DNA from: Flavobacterium sp.
GTDB lineage: Bacteria; Bacteroidota; Bacteroidia; Flavobacteriales; Flavobacteriaceae
Reading direction: 5' to 3'
DNA length: 64,000 nt
Assembly (NCBI GenBank): GCA_015234525.1
Contig: JADGMX010000010.1
Span: forward strand, 62,001 to 126,000
The translations under genes were made by a program, and so were the position numbers. Under the pieces are notes generated by a model that worked only from the letters and a program-made list of their open reading frames with translations, searched no databases and was not told the DNA's origin. Positions 42,338 through 51,530 of the stretch are shown in pieces (the stretch's first letter is position 1; each line of letters begins with the position of its first letter).

Positions 42338-43777
42338 TTAAAAGAACCAGCTTGCTACAAATATCGCAGTAATCACACAGATTAAATCAATCAGCAACAT
42401 TGTTCCCAACGTATATCGCGTGTTCTTAATCTTGACCGAACCGAAGTAAACGGCAATCACGTAGAAAGTTGTTTCAGCGCTACATTGGAAAATACTACTG
42501 AGTCGGCCCGTAAATGAGTCGGCGCCAAATGTTCGCATCGAGTCGATCATAAATCCGCGTGAACCACCAGAACTAAAAGGACGCAACATTGCAACCGGTA
42601 ACGAATCAGTGATTTCTTTGCTAACCCCAAGATGTGAAAATACGAAAGCGATTCCATGACTTATGATTTCGAACAATCCGCTGTTTCTGAAAAAAGAAAT
42701 GGCAACCAGCATCGCTAAAACATAAGGGAAAATCATTACGCCAGTTTTGATTCCGCTATTGGCACCGGTAACAAACGAATCAAAAACGGTTGTTTCAAGG
42801 GCAACAAACTTCTTTTCGTTCATCCACGCATAAATCAACGTAAATGCGATTATGGCAATAAGCATCAATCCTGAGAGATTATTTGTAAACGCATTTTTGG
42901 CGACCAAATCAAGGTTGTTGATATAGAAAAGTAGCCCGATAATGGCGGCGATCATCGACATTAAAACAATAACTAACGATGCACTTTTGAAGTTCACGCG
43001 CTGTCTGATCCCGACAAGAATAAACGCAGCAATGGTTCCGATAAATGATGTGATGATACATGGCAACATAACATCGGCGGGGTTTGCGGCATTTTCGGCA
43101 GCTCGGTAACCGATAATCGAAGTTGGAATCAAAGTAAGTCCGGCGGCGTGCAGACACATAAACATGATCTGGGCGTCGCTGGCTTTATCCTTATGCGGAT
43201 TTATCTCCTGAAGCGATTGCATGGCTTTGAGTCCGAATGGCGTTGCGGCCGAATCCAGCCCTAAGAAGTTCGCTGCAAAATTCAGTGTCATGTATGAAAT
43301 TGATTCGTGGCCTTTCGGGACTGAGGGAAAGACTTTGACAAATGCCGGACTAAGCAACCTTGCGAGCTTTTCCGAGGCGCCAGAATCGATCAGAAGCTGC
43401 ATTAAGCCGCAGAAAAATGCAAGATATGCGATCAGCGGCAAGATGAGATCGAGTAACGTACTTTTGGCGGTTGGAAGAAGTCCGTCCGACTTTTGAACGC
43501 CACTATATATTTTTACGGTTTTGTTCTTAAAAACGTAGGTAGTATCAGCGTCGGCGGTGTTTTTATTTACGACATACGAAAAATTGTCGGCGGCGTTGAT
43601 GCTATCCTGAAGTGAGATCGGAAGATCTTGAAGAAACTTTTCTGAGATCAGAACCGGATCGTCTTTTTTACCGTTGAGAACAAAGTCGAGTGAATATGTA
43701 TTTGAAGTCATTAAACTGACAACGACATATAGAATTGATGAGATGAAAATCGCTAACCAAAACCTGCTTAAAACCAT
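42338..43777 (-). CDS. SpmA/SpmB fusion, nucleoside-recognition (Gate) domain membrane protein
   Basis: A 479-residue inner-membrane protein in which the two spore-maturation proteins SpmA and SpmB of Bacillus are fused. Each half has a Gate (nucleoside-recognition) domain with several membrane spans. A periplasmic-looking insert follows the first span (about residues 30-100). Conserved stretches are LNFAANFLGLDSAATPFGLKAM in the first half and FSSGGSRGFMIDSM in the second. Non-sporulating Bacteroidota carry such fusions widely, and the transported molecule is not known. Confidence 0.87.
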   Translation of the reverse strand: MVLSRFWLAIFISSILYVVVSLMTSNTYSLDFVLNGKKDDPVLISEKFLQDLPISLQDSINAADNFSYVVNKNTADADTTYVFKNKTVKIYSGVQKSDGLLPTAKSTLLDLILPLIAYLAFFCGLMQLLIDSGASEKLARLLSPAFVKVFPSVPKGHESISYMTLNFAANFLGLDSAATPFGLKAMQSLQEINPHKDKASDAQIMFMCLHAAGLTLIPTSIIGYRAAENAANPADVMLPCIITSFIGTIAAFILVGIRQRVNFKSASLVIVLMSMIAAIIGLLFYINNLDLVAKNAFTNNLSGLMLIAIIAFTLIYAWMNEKKFVALETTVFDSFVTGANSGIKTGVMIFPYVLAMLVAISFFRNSGLFEIISHGIAFVFSHLGVSKEITDSLPVAMLRPFSSGGSRGFMIDSMRTFGADSFTGRLSSIFQCSAETTFYVIAVYFGSVKIKNTRYTLGTMLLIDLICVITAIFVASWFF

Positions 43778-43821
43778 CTTTGTTTTTTGGTAAAAGTAAC
43801 ATTATTTTAGTAGTAAAGCCC

Positions 43822-43939
43822 TAGCCCTGATGGTAGCGGTTATCCTTTTTTATCGCCATTTTATCAACAGTCAATGTTTGCTGTTTGTACTCAGGCGGTA
43901 AAAAAGATAAAAGCGAACAGCAGGAAACAGCTCCTAAAA
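43822..43939 (-). repeat. dispersed structured repeat, family A, copy 5
   Basis: On the plus strand it begins TAGCCCTGATGGTAGCGG and ends AGCAGGAAACAGCTCCTAAA. TTTTTTATCGCC pairs with GGCGGTAAAAAA (one G-T pair) around a long loop, the longest stem of the family here. It lies between the exonuclease and SpmAB genes. Confidence 0.8.
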
Positions 43940-43965
43940 CTCAAACAAAAAAACGCCCCAAGTTT

Positions 43966-44679
43966 TTAAACGTGAATAATTTCGTCTTCGATTAGCAATT
44001 CTTCCCGGCGCATTCGCAGGAAAACTTGCGCAACGGCGATGGTGTCTTTTTCGCAATAAGTGATGATTCGGTCGATGTCCTTCTCGACGTGGTAGACGTG
44101 ACTGACCTGACTTCCGTCGATATCGCCTTTTGGAGACGGGATTCCGAGTACTTTTGTCAGCAATTTCAGCGAGGTGAAGTGTTTATAATCGCCAAATTTC
44201 CAGAGTTCGAGCGTATCTAGATGCGGAACTTCCCAAGGTTTTTTACCAAATAGATTGAGTTTGCCACAAATCGGAACTTGGTTGATGATCATTCGTCTGG
44301 CGATGAACGGAATGTCGAATTCTTTTGCGTTATGGCCACAAATCAGGTGTTGTGGCTGGCAAAAATGATTGTTCATCAGGTTGTTGAAATCCTTTAAAAT
44401 CTTGACCTCATCACCGAAGAAGGATGTTACCCGAAAATTTCGGATATCGCCCTTAAAGGTAAAATACCCGACCGAAATGCAGATAATCTTTCCGAACTCC
44501 GCCCAAATTCCGCCGCGATCATAAAACTCCTCGGGCGTGTATTCGTCTTTTCGTTGATATTGGGTTTTTGTTGCCCAAAGATCTTTCATCTCATCATCCA
44601 AAAGATCGTAGGTTTCTTGTTCGGGAACGGTTTCGATATCAAGAAAAAGAATGTTTTCGAGCGGAATTTTATCTATCAT
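43966..44679 (-). CDS. predicted 3'-5' exonuclease (DEDDy, PolB-type)
   Basis: A 237-residue RNase H-fold exonuclease similar to the proofreading domain of family B DNA polymerases but free-standing. The DEDDy motifs are visible: Exo I FLDIETV (Asp14, Glu16), Exo II GHNAKEFDIPFIARR and Exo III YCEKDTIAVAQV with the Tyr-three-residues-Asp pattern. Such proteins are common in Bacteroidota and are presumed to act in DNA repair, but a direct role has not been shown. The gene is alone on the minus strand. Confidence 0.88.
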   Translation of the reverse strand: MIDKIPLENILFLDIETVPEQETYDLLDDEMKDLWATKTQYQRKDEYTPEEFYDRGGIWAEFGKIICISVGYFTFKGDIRNFRVTSFFGDEVKILKDFNNLMNNHFCQPQHLICGHNAKEFDIPFIARRMIINQVPICGKLNLFGKKPWEVPHLDTLELWKFGDYKHFTSLKLLTKVLGIPSPKGDIDGSQVSHVYHVEKDIDRIITYCEKDTIAVAQVFLRMRREELLIEDEIIHV

Positions 44680-44832
44680 GGCGCAAATTTGCAGGCTAAG
44701 TTAATCAGAAACTTTTTTTGATGTTGCGGAAAAAGCGCACCGATTGTTAAAAGTCAAAGTTGTCATAAACTTTAAAAAGGCGGTGTAATCAAAAATATTA
44801 TGCGCTAAATTTATAAAACTAAAGTCAACATT

Positions 44833-45288
44833 ATGAGTCTGAGCAAGAACCTTATTGCAGGATTAGGCGGCGCAATTGCCCTTAATATTTTGCACGAATC
44901 GGTGAAATACAAGCATCAAAATATGCCGCGCGTTGATAAACTTGGCGAAGAGGCCATACAAAAAGGAATCGAACTTGCGGGCGGCACAAGAATTAAAAAT
45001 GAACGCCGACTTTACGGAACTACATTAGCGGCCGATATCGTGAGCAATGCCGTTTATTACAGTGCCATTGGCGCGGGCGGAATTGAGCATGTCTGGACAA
45101 AAGCAGTAGCGCTCGGAATCGCGGGTGGCGCTGGAGCTGTCATTTTACCGCCATTTATGGGATTAGACCCGACGCCGGTTACCAGGTCGACTACCACCAA
45201 ATCTCTGACTGTCGGATATTATCTTTTTGGAGCTCTTGTCACTGCTGCAATTCTGGCCGGAATAGATCGTGCTGAAGCCAAACGTTAG
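44833..45288 (+). CDS. small membrane protein of unknown function
   Basis: A 151-residue Gly/Ala-rich protein with hydrophobic stretches at about 5-22, 65-82, 88-108 and 125-145, so probably three or four membrane spans. The loop between the first two is polar (HESVKYKHQNMPRVDKLGEEAIQKG). I do not recognise the family. A -7-like TAAATTTA lies about 20 bases upstream of the start. The gene overlaps the end of the convergent serine hydrolase gene by four bases. Confidence 0.72.
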   Translation: MSLSKNLIAGLGGAIALNILHESVKYKHQNMPRVDKLGEEAIQKGIELAGGTRIKNERRLYGTTLAADIVSNAVYYSAIGAGGIEHVWTKAVALGIAGGAGAVILPPFMGLDPTPVTRSTTTKSLTVGYYLFGALVTAAILAGIDRAEAKR

Positions 45289-46430
45289 AATTTCATCTTT
45301 TCGACTTCTTCAAGTATAACCCAGAAATCGTCGCTATGCGGACTTCCGGTTGTGCTTTTCTTGTGGCGATGGCCTAATCGCACAATGATTAGATCGTCTT
45401 GGGGAATCACAATGACGTATTGACCAAGATGACCTCGCATATAGAAAATGTCTTTGTTTTTGTATTCGCTCAGCCAAAAACCGTAGCCATATTCTGGTGA
45501 TTCCGGAAATCGGGGTTTAATCGATGTTGCGACAAAAGTCGAATCGAGAATTTGCTGATTATTCCACTTGCCGTATTGTTTGTATAGTTTCCCGAATCGA
45601 GCAAAGTCGCGTGCATTTGAAGCGATACAACAGAAAGCTTTTTCGATTCCGCCATCGCGATCGGTTTGCCAAAGTGCGTCAGATTCGGCTCCGAGTGGTT
45701 TCCAAAATTTTTCAGAAACATAATCCGCAAGACTTTGCTTGGTCGCTTTTTCGATAACCATTGCCAGAAGTTGCGTGTTGCCGCTAAGATATTTGTAGCG
45801 TGTTCCGGGGTCGTCGACGCCTTTTTGATTTAAGATTACTTTGTCGAGGTTTTCATCGAAGTAAGCGCGGGTTGTAACCGAAAATGGACTGTAATAATTC
45901 TCATCCCAGTTGAGTCCGCTTGACATAGATGAAAGGTCGCCGACGGTCATTGCTGCTGATTTACCTTGGTTAAAAGTTGGAAAAAAATCGGATACTTTTT
46001 GATCCAGACTTTTGATTTTCCCTTCCTGAATGGCTTTTCCAAGCGCGGCAGATACAATGCTTTTTGCAACCGAAAACGAATTTGACTTTGAGTCTTTGGA
46101 GTAATTATCGGAGTAACTTTCGTGGACGATACTGTCGTTTTTGATGACCAGGAATGCGACGGTTCCCAGATCCTTATTTTGTTTTGCAAGTTGGTCGGTA
46201 AGCTCGGCCTGATTGTATTTCTTCGAGATCGGCCATGGCTGCGGCGTTCCATTTGGGATTTCTCGATTGTCGAAATAGTTATAATCGTCCAGAAATGCAG
46301 TCGTATGACCGTTTAAATAGATGGTTCGGACAGCCTTTAACAAGTAATCGGCGTTAAACGCGTAAAGCGCGATGATAAGAATGGCGATGATTGCAACGAA
46401 CCAGATCAAGAACTTTTTGATGAACCTCAT
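45285..46430 (-). CDS. serine hydrolase, beta-lactamase class C / penicillin-binding-like
   Basis: A 381-residue protein with an N-terminal membrane anchor (about 8-27) and a class C beta-lactamase-fold domain. The nucleophile motif Ser-x-x-Lys is SVAK in NSFSVAKSIVSAALGK, and the Tyr motif is likely YLSGN (YxN-like). Related enzymes are esterases, D-amino-acid amidases or cell-wall peptidases, so a beta-lactam resistance role should not be assumed. It is exported or periplasm-facing. It is not obviously in an operon. Confidence 0.88.
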   Translation of the reverse strand: MRFIKKFLIWFVAIIAILIIALYAFNADYLLKAVRTIYLNGHTTAFLDDYNYFDNREIPNGTPQPWPISKKYNQAELTDQLAKQNKDLGTVAFLVIKNDSIVHESYSDNYSKDSKSNSFSVAKSIVSAALGKAIQEGKIKSLDQKVSDFFPTFNQGKSAAMTVGDLSSMSSGLNWDENYYSPFSVTTRAYFDENLDKVILNQKGVDDPGTRYKYLSGNTQLLAMVIEKATKQSLADYVSEKFWKPLGAESDALWQTDRDGGIEKAFCCIASNARDFARFGKLYKQYGKWNNQQILDSTFVATSIKPRFPESPEYGYGFWLSEYKNKDIFYMRGHLGQYVIVIPQDDLIIVRLGHRHKKSTTGSPHSDDFWVILEEVEKMKF

Positions 46431-46509
46431 AATATTAGCTTGAGCGACTAATTTACAAATTGGTTTGAATTGTAAGAATAGTTTTTATGTAAATCGCTCA
46501 CACCAAAAT

Positions 46510-46839
46510 TTATCTTGGCGGCATCGATTTGTAAAGCAGGTCGAAGTTTGCGTCCCGAAAAGCATCCGGAAGCCGATTTACGAAGATTGAATGCGTGTAC
46601 GGATATTCGAGTCCGGCGCGTTTGTAACTGTCGTTGATATTAAAATCGCGTTGCCAATCGTAGTTTTTGGGAAGCGGATCAATTTTCCTGATGCTTGTTG
46701 GTTGCGATGCGGATTTGAGGGACAAACTTGTTGTATCGACTGAAGGGGCGTTAAACGGAACTGACATCTGAAATTTCGGTTTTGCCGGCGTTTGGGCTAC
46801 CGCGATAGAACTGAGCAATAATAAAAATAAGTATCTCAT
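46510..46839 (-). CDS. small exported protein of unknown function
   Basis: A 109-residue protein with a signal peptide (MRYLFLLLLSSIAVAQ) and a polar mature part rich in Pro, Ser and Asn. No family recognised. I start at the ATG at 46839; a GTG six bases upstream sits inside a -7 element, and with this start the message would be almost leaderless. It lies 32 bases downstream of the cytochrome gene, so it may also be read from there. Confidence 0.68.
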   Translation of the reverse strand: MRYLFLLLLSSIAVAQTPAKPKFQMSVPFNAPSVDTTSLSLKSASQPTSIRKIDPLPKNYDWQRDFNINDSYKRAGLEYPYTHSIFVNRLPDAFRDANFDLLYKSMPPR

Positions 46840-46844
46840 GATCA

Positions 46845-46852
46845 CAAATTTA
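46845..46852 (-). promoter_or_regulatory. -7 promoter element before the 46839 gene
   Basis: On the minus strand this reads TAAATTTG, matching TAnnTTTG, five bases before the ATG. Confidence 0.45.
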
Positions 46853-46871
46853 GCTTTCTCTAAAGTACGAA

Positions 46872-47258
46872 TTATTCTTTTGGCGTAAAACTATAAATGT
46901 AGGCAACGATGGCTTCGAGTTCTTTTTGTGTCATGTTTTTGGTGATGCTGAAATTTGTTTGCATGACTGCGAAGCGATCCGGATCGACGATCGGGTCTTC
47001 TTTTCCCTGAAGGAATGACACCATATCGCCGTCTTTTTCTTTATAGATACGGGCGATTTCGATAATTGATGGCGCGATCACAGCTTGTTCAGGTTTATGA
47101 CATGCAAAACAGTTACCGCGACTGTCGAAAAGAATTTTACCGAATTCTTCGGGCGATTGTTCCGGAAGTTCGGCGGATGTGGTTTCCGTTTTAGTTTCTT
47201 GTTTGTTACCGCACGATAAAGCGAGTAATGCCAATAGTAAGACAAAAATTTGTTTCAT
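46872..47258 (-). CDS. c-type cytochrome, lipoprotein
   Basis: A 128-residue single-heme cytochrome c. The lipobox (LALSC, Cys16) predicts a lipid anchor in the periplasm. The heme site is CFACH (Cys50, Cys53, His54), and a Met in the FAVMQTNFSITKNM segment is the likely distal ligand. The C-terminal helix ends AIVAYIYSF. It is the last gene after hemB on the same strand, separated by a family A repeat. Likely an electron carrier to a terminal oxidase; the partner is unknown. Confidence 0.92.
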   Translation of the reverse strand: MKQIFVLLLALLALSCGNKQETKTETTSAELPEQSPEEFGKILFDSRGNCFACHKPEQAVIAPSIIEIARIYKEKDGDMVSFLQGKEDPIVDPDRFAVMQTNFSITKNMTQKELEAIVAYIYSFTPKE

Positions 47259-47268
47259 GTTTATAGTT

Positions 47269-47350
47269 TAGCCCTGATGGGAGCGGCATCCTTTTTAGCG
47301 CTTCTTTAGCGCGGAAAAGATATAGCGTACAGCAGGAAATTGCTTCTAAA
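47269..47350 (-). repeat. dispersed structured repeat, family A, copy 6
   Basis: On the plus strand it begins TAGCCCTGATGGGAGCGG. The centre pairs CTTTTTAGCGC with GCGCGGAAAAG with one mismatch. The 3' end is shortened (AGCAGGAAATTGCTTCTAAA). It ends two bases from the hemB stop codon. Confidence 0.78.
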
Positions 47351-47351
47351 A

Positions 47352-48338
47352 TTACTTATTCAACAATGCTGCGGCCTCTTTTGCGAAATATGTCGAAATG
47401 ATATTTGCGCCCGCGCGTTTGATGCAATGCAACTGTTCGATCATGATTTGATCGTGATTAAGCCAACCCCTTTCGGCCGCCGCTTTAACCATCGCATATT
47501 CCCCTGAAACCTGGTAAACTGCGACAGGTACGTTGACCGCATTTTTGACTTCGCGAACGATATCAAGATACGCCATTCCGGGTTTAACCATAACGATATC
47601 GGCACCTTCAGCAACATCGTCGAGGGTTTCTTTGATGGCTTCAATACGATTCGCATAGTCCATTTGGTATGTTTTTTTGTCCTTCGGAATTTCGTTCTGA
47701 TCAACCGGAGCCGAGTCGAGTGCATCGCGAAACGGACCGTAAAATGCCGACGCATATTTCGCCGAATAACTCATGATTCCGACGTTGTGATGCCCATTTT
47801 CCTCGAGTGCGCGGCGGATGGCGAACACGCGGCCGTCCATCATGTCCGAGGGAGCTACGAAATCGGCTCCGGCTTCGGCGTGGCTAAGACTCATTAGTGT
47901 TAATGCGTCGAGTGTGGCATCGTTGACGATTTGGGAGTTTTCGATAATTCCGTCGTGACCGTAGATTGAATATGGATCGAGCGCCACATCGGGCATGACA
48001 ATCATCCCGGGAACGGCGTCTTTAATGGCGCGGATGGCTTGTTGCATCAGGCCGTTTTTATTCCACGCTTCTTTACCGGTGTTGTCTTTGAGCTGGTCGC
48101 TAACTTTTACGTAGATGTTTACAGCTTTGATTCCGAGTTGCCAAGCTTCTTTGACTTCCTTTACGGTATTGTCCAAAGAATGACGGAAAATACCCGGCAT
48201 CGAGTCGATTGCGACTTTTACATTATTGCCTTCAGCGATAAACATCGGCAGCATGAAATCGGATGGTGATAGGGTTGTTTCGCGGACAAGTGCGCGTATT
48301 GATTCGGAAGTTCGGAGGCGGCGATTGCGGTTGAACAT
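47352..48338 (-). CDS. hemB: delta-aminolevulinic acid dehydratase (porphobilinogen synthase)
   Basis: Joins two 5-aminolevulinate molecules to porphobilinogen. The 328-residue protein shows the two Schiff-base lysine regions, SYSAKYASAFYGPFRD and DIVMVKPGMAYLDIV, and APSDMMDGR. The zinc-binding Cys triad of the yeast/human type is absent in the usual position (AEAGADFVAPSD follows LSHAEAG), so it is probably the magnesium-type enzyme. It is the last enzyme gene of the minus-strand heme cluster, 70 bases after hemF. Confidence 0.96.
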   Translation of the reverse strand: MFNRNRRLRTSESIRALVRETTLSPSDFMLPMFIAEGNNVKVAIDSMPGIFRHSLDNTVKEVKEAWQLGIKAVNIYVKVSDQLKDNTGKEAWNKNGLMQQAIRAIKDAVPGMIVMPDVALDPYSIYGHDGIIENSQIVNDATLDALTLMSLSHAEAGADFVAPSDMMDGRVFAIRRALEENGHHNVGIMSYSAKYASAFYGPFRDALDSAPVDQNEIPKDKKTYQMDYANRIEAIKETLDDVAEGADIVMVKPGMAYLDIVREVKNAVNVPVAVYQVSGEYAMVKAAAERGWLNHDQIMIEQLHCIKRAGANIISTYFAKEAAALLNK

Positions 48339-48408
48339 AGGGTTATATTTTACAGTTGACCTTTGACGGTTAAGTGATTGTTGATTTTATTTAATTGATT
48401 AATGCTAT

Positions 48409-49323
48409 TTAAACCCATTGTTTCGGGTTTTTTAACACGTTAAGCAACCGTTCTTCTTCACTTCCCGATGCAACTTGATGATCGTAAATCCATTGCGCAC
48501 GGGGCGGCAGACTCATTAAAATGCTTTCAATGCGACCGTTGGTTTTAAGGCCGAACAAAGTTCCTTTGTCGTGAACAAGATTGAACTCGACGTAACGGCC
48601 ACGGCGGATTTCCTGCCAGTTTTTTTGCGCTTCGGTATAATCGAGATCTTTGCGTTTATTAACAATCGGACTATATGCACTGACAAAACTATCACCGACT
48701 TCAGTCACGAAATTATACCATTTTTCGAGAGTCATTCCGTATTCTGCCCGACAATAGTCGAAGAAGAGTCCGCCAATACCACGCGCTTCATGTCGGTGAC
48801 CGTTCCAGAAATAATTGTCGCATTGTTGTTTGAATTTAGGATAGAATTCAGCGTTGTGCTTATCACAAGCGGTTTTACAAATTTGATGAAAATGAGTTGC
48901 ATCCTCGTCAAACAAATAATACGGCGTTAGATCCTGACCGCCGCCAAACCATTGCTGAATGATATTTCCGGCTTTATCATACATTTCGAAATAGCGCCAA
49001 TTTGCATGAACGGTTGGCACCATCGGACTTTTCGGATGGATGACCAGACTTAGTCCGCAAGCGTAAAAATCTACTTCTTCCACACCGAACATTTTCTGCA
49101 TCGCTTCGGGCAATGCGCCGTGAACCGCTGAAATATTAACGCCGCCTTTTTCGAAGACATTTCCATTTTCGATCACTCGGGTCCTGCCTCCGCCACCTTC
49201 CGGTCGTTGCCAAAGATCTTCACGAAATTTTGCTTTGCCGTCAACTTGCTCGATTGCGTTAACAATTGTGTCCTGAAGGTTCTGAATGTATGCGTAAAAT
49301 TTTTCTCTAATGCTTTCAGCCAT
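48409..49323 (-). CDS. hemF: oxygen-dependent coproporphyrinogen III oxidase
   Basis: Decarboxylates two propionates of coproporphyrinogen III using O2. The 304-residue protein has the HemF signatures GGGRTRVIENG, MVPTVHANWRYFE, GGGQDLTPYY and HEARGIGGLFFDY. Use of HemF rather than HemN points to aerobic heme synthesis. It lies six bases after the small unknown gene that follows hemE, so hemE-unknown-hemF is a tight unit. Confidence 0.97.
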   Translation of the reverse strand: MAESIREKFYAYIQNLQDTIVNAIEQVDGKAKFREDLWQRPEGGGGRTRVIENGNVFEKGGVNISAVHGALPEAMQKMFGVEEVDFYACGLSLVIHPKSPMVPTVHANWRYFEMYDKAGNIIQQWFGGGQDLTPYYLFDEDATHFHQICKTACDKHNAEFYPKFKQQCDNYFWNGHRHEARGIGGLFFDYCRAEYGMTLEKWYNFVTEVGDSFVSAYSPIVNKRKDLDYTEAQKNWQEIRRGRYVEFNLVHDKGTLFGLKTNGRIESILMSLPPRAQWIYDHQVASGSEEERLLNVLKNPKQWV

Positions 49324-49329
49324 AATTTC

Positions 49330-49665
49330 TTATTTTAAAGCCAATAATTTGTTTTGAATCGCAAGCGAAAACACTGCGCTTTCACTTTGAATATGCTGAT
49401 AAACTGCTTTAGCTTTCTGCTTGAAACCGGAATTTTGCGACGCCAGAAAATCAGCAAACAATTCCATATTTTCAGCATCAAAATGCAATTTTTCAAGATG
49501 GTCGATCATTTGATTTGCGGAAAATTTCTCGAGAACTTCAACCTTGAGTACCAAATCTTTTAGCAAAGCATCCAAAGCTTTGTGATCGTCTTTTTGTGCG
49601 ATCAATTGCTTAAGAATGTTGTTGATCCGGGTGTTTTCCTGATCCCGTAATCCGCGTGACATCAT
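49330..49665 (-). CDS. small protein of unknown function within the heme cluster
   Basis: A 111-residue helical, soluble protein with no cysteine or signal peptide, rich in Lys, Leu and Gln. The pattern of repeated amphipathic helices ([46 protein letters not shown]) suggests an all-alpha fold. The start ATG overlaps the hemE stop (ATGA) and hemF follows after six bases, so it is co-translated with heme enzymes. I do not recognise the family. A role in heme synthesis is guilt by association only. Confidence 0.78.
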   Translation of the reverse strand: MMSRGLRDQENTRINNILKQLIAQKDDHKALDALLKDLVLKVEVLEKFSANQMIDHLEKLHFDAENMELFADFLASQNSGFKQKAKAVYQHIQSESAVFSLAIQNKLLALK

Positions 49666-50687
49666 GATTTATATTCTTTAACTGCGTCGATGAACGCTTT
49701 CGCATGGTCGACAGGAATGTTTGGTAAAATTCCGTGTCCAAGGTTGACAATGTATTTATCCTTTCCGAACTCGTCGATCATTTGATGAACCATTTTCTTG
49801 ATTACCGGAATCGGCGAAAGCAATCGCGATGGATCGAAATTACCCTGAAGCGTGATATTTCCGCCTGAAAGGTAACGAGCGTTTCTCGGAGAACATGTCC
49901 AGTCGACACCAAGTGCCGATGCTTTACTTTTTCCCATTTCGCCGAGTGCAAACCAGCATCCTTTTCCGAAAACGATAACCGGTGTGACCGGTGCAAGCGC
50001 TTCGACGATTTGGTTGATGTATCTCCATGAAAACTCCTGATAATCAACGGGTGAAAGCATACCGCCCCAACTATCAAAAACCTGAACAGCATTGACTCCG
50101 GCTTCAACTTTCTTCTTCAAATAAGCGATGGTGGTATCGGTGATTTTTTGCAATAAAACGTGCGCAGCTTCGGGATGCGAGAAGCAAAAGCCTTTCGCAG
50201 TATCAAAACTTTTCGAGCCTTTTCCTTCAACGGCATAGCAGAAAATCGTCCAAGGCGAACCGGCAAATCCAATTAACGGAACCTCATCATTAAGCATTTC
50301 CTTGGTTAATTTGATGGCATCCATTACGTATCCAAGTGTTTCGTCGATGTCGGGAACGATAACATTTTCAACATCCTGAATGGTTCGGATCGGATTTGGA
50401 AGAAAAGGCCCTACGCTTTCTTTCATGAGAACTTCGATTCCCATAGCTTGTGGAACAACGAGAATGTCCGAAAATAAAATTGCCGCATCGGGAGCGATCC
50501 GACGAATTGGCTGAACGGTAATTTCAGACGCGATTTCTGGTGTTCGGCAACGTGTAAAAAAGTCGTATTTGTCGCGAAGTGCGATGAATTCCGGTAAATA
50601 TCGGCCAGCTTGACGCATCATCCAAACCGGTGGACGTTCAACAGTTTCGCCGCGAAGGGCTTTTAGAAATAAATCGTTTTTGATCAT
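49662..50687 (-). CDS. hemE: uroporphyrinogen decarboxylase
   Basis: Removes four acetate carboxyls from uroporphyrinogen III. The 341-residue protein has the family signature [17 protein letters not shown], the catalytic Asp in [13 protein letters not shown], and [16 protein letters not shown]. It overlaps hemD by four bases upstream and the unknown gene by four bases downstream, so it is translationally coupled on both sides. Confidence 0.97.
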   Translation of the reverse strand: MIKNDLFLKALRGETVERPPVWMMRQAGRYLPEFIALRDKYDFFTRCRTPEIASEITVQPIRRIAPDAAILFSDILVVPQAMGIEVLMKESVGPFLPNPIRTIQDVENVIVPDIDETLGYVMDAIKLTKEMLNDEVPLIGFAGSPWTIFCYAVEGKGSKSFDTAKGFCFSHPEAAHVLLQKITDTTIAYLKKKVEAGVNAVQVFDSWGGMLSPVDYQEFSWRYINQIVEALAPVTPVIVFGKGCWFALGEMGKSKASALGVDWTCSPRNARYLSGGNITLQGNFDPSRLLSPIPVIKKMVHQMIDEFGKDKYIVNLGHGILPNIPVDHAKAFIDAVKEYKS

Positions 50688-51376
50688 ATTAGTTTGGTAT
50701 GGCTCGTTTGATTGAGCTCGTTAAAGTATTTTATAGCTCTGATAATCGTGTTCTCGATTGTCGGTTTTTGGGCGATTACAATAGTATTACAACTATTTTC
50801 GAGTGCTTTGGCGGTGGTGGTTCCGATGCAAAAGCAAACTGAATTTCCGATGGAATTGTTGACCAAGTAACTTTCAACCGCCGACGGACTAAAAAACAGG
50901 ATTCCGTGTGGTTCAGCATTGATTGCGATTGGATCGAGTTTGGTTTGATACGCCGTGATTTCCGTAAATATAATGCTGTTGGAAGTTAACGCATCCGGAA
51001 TCGTATTCAGGCGAATGTTTCCGCAGATGAATGCAAATTTGGCGGTTGTTTTTTGAACTAATGTTTTGACCAGAATATCAGCGTAATCGGCTGAGGCTTC
51101 CACGTGAAAACCGTTTTCTATAAGAAGTTTTGAGGTTTTTTCGCCGACGCAATAACACGGTATTTTCTGAATTCGGTTAAGCTCTGGATTTTGCAGTACG
51201 CTTCTAACGGCATTGCTACTGGTGAAAATCAAATAATCGGCATCGGGAATTGAAACTTGGTTAAGGCTAATTTTGATAAAATCGGCTTCAATGACAGATA
51301 AATCCGCATTCAGCAAGAACTGCTTCTGATTTGGGAGCAGTTTTTTGGTTGATACTATCTGCGTTTGATGGTTCAT
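50684..51376 (-). CDS. hemD: uroporphyrinogen-III synthase
   Basis: Cyclises hydroxymethylbilane to uroporphyrinogen III. The 230-residue protein has the weakly conserved two-domain HemD pattern: [32 protein letters not shown] and [14 protein letters not shown]. The start at 51376 ([14 protein letters not shown]) was chosen because the longer open frame runs into a family A repeat and adds non-conserved residues. It is separated from hemC by the 154-base gap that holds that repeat, which is unusual inside this otherwise tightly packed operon. Confidence 0.92.
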   Translation of the reverse strand: MNHQTQIVSTKKLLPNQKQFLLNADLSVIEADFIKISLNQVSIPDADYLIFTSSNAVRSVLQNPELNRIQKIPCYCVGEKTSKLLIENGFHVEASADYADILVKTLVQKTTAKFAFICGNIRLNTIPDALTSNSIIFTEITAYQTKLDPIAINAEPHGILFFSPSAVESYLVNNSIGNSVCFCIGTTTAKALENSCNTIVIAQKPTIENTIIRAIKYFNELNQTSHTKLI

Positions 51377-51390
51377 CTTATTTTCAAAAA

Positions 51391-51530
51391 TAGCCCTGAT
51401 TGAAGCGGTTATCCTTTTTTGTTTCGGAATAGTTTCAGTTTGACCGTCTACTCTCTGAACAAAAAAGATATGAGCGAAAAGCAGGACAGGTGCCACAAAG
51501 GAAGACACTCACACGGTGCTCCTAAAAAAA
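51391..51530 (-). repeat. dispersed structured repeat, family A, copy 7 (inside the hem operon)
   Basis: On the plus strand it begins TAGCCCTGATTGAAGCGG. TTTTTTGTTTC pairs with GAACAAAAAA (one bulge). The 3' hairpin AGGA...TCCT contains a 28-base insertion in its loop compared with other copies, yet both arms are kept. It separates hemC from hemD. Confidence 0.78.

Noticed and set aside
43966..44679. Exonuclease as part of a family B DNA polymerase of viral origin
   Set aside because: The gene encodes the exonuclease fold alone (237 residues) with no polymerase domain and no phage genes nearby.
45285..46430. Beta-lactam resistance gene
   Set aside because: The SxxK hydrolase fold is shared by esterases and peptidases. 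Membrane anchor and context give no support for a beta-lactamase role.
51376..51508. N-terminal extension of hemD with a hydrophobic start
   Set aside because: The extra 44 residues are translated repeat DNA (family A copy 7) and HemD is a soluble cytoplasmic enzyme.
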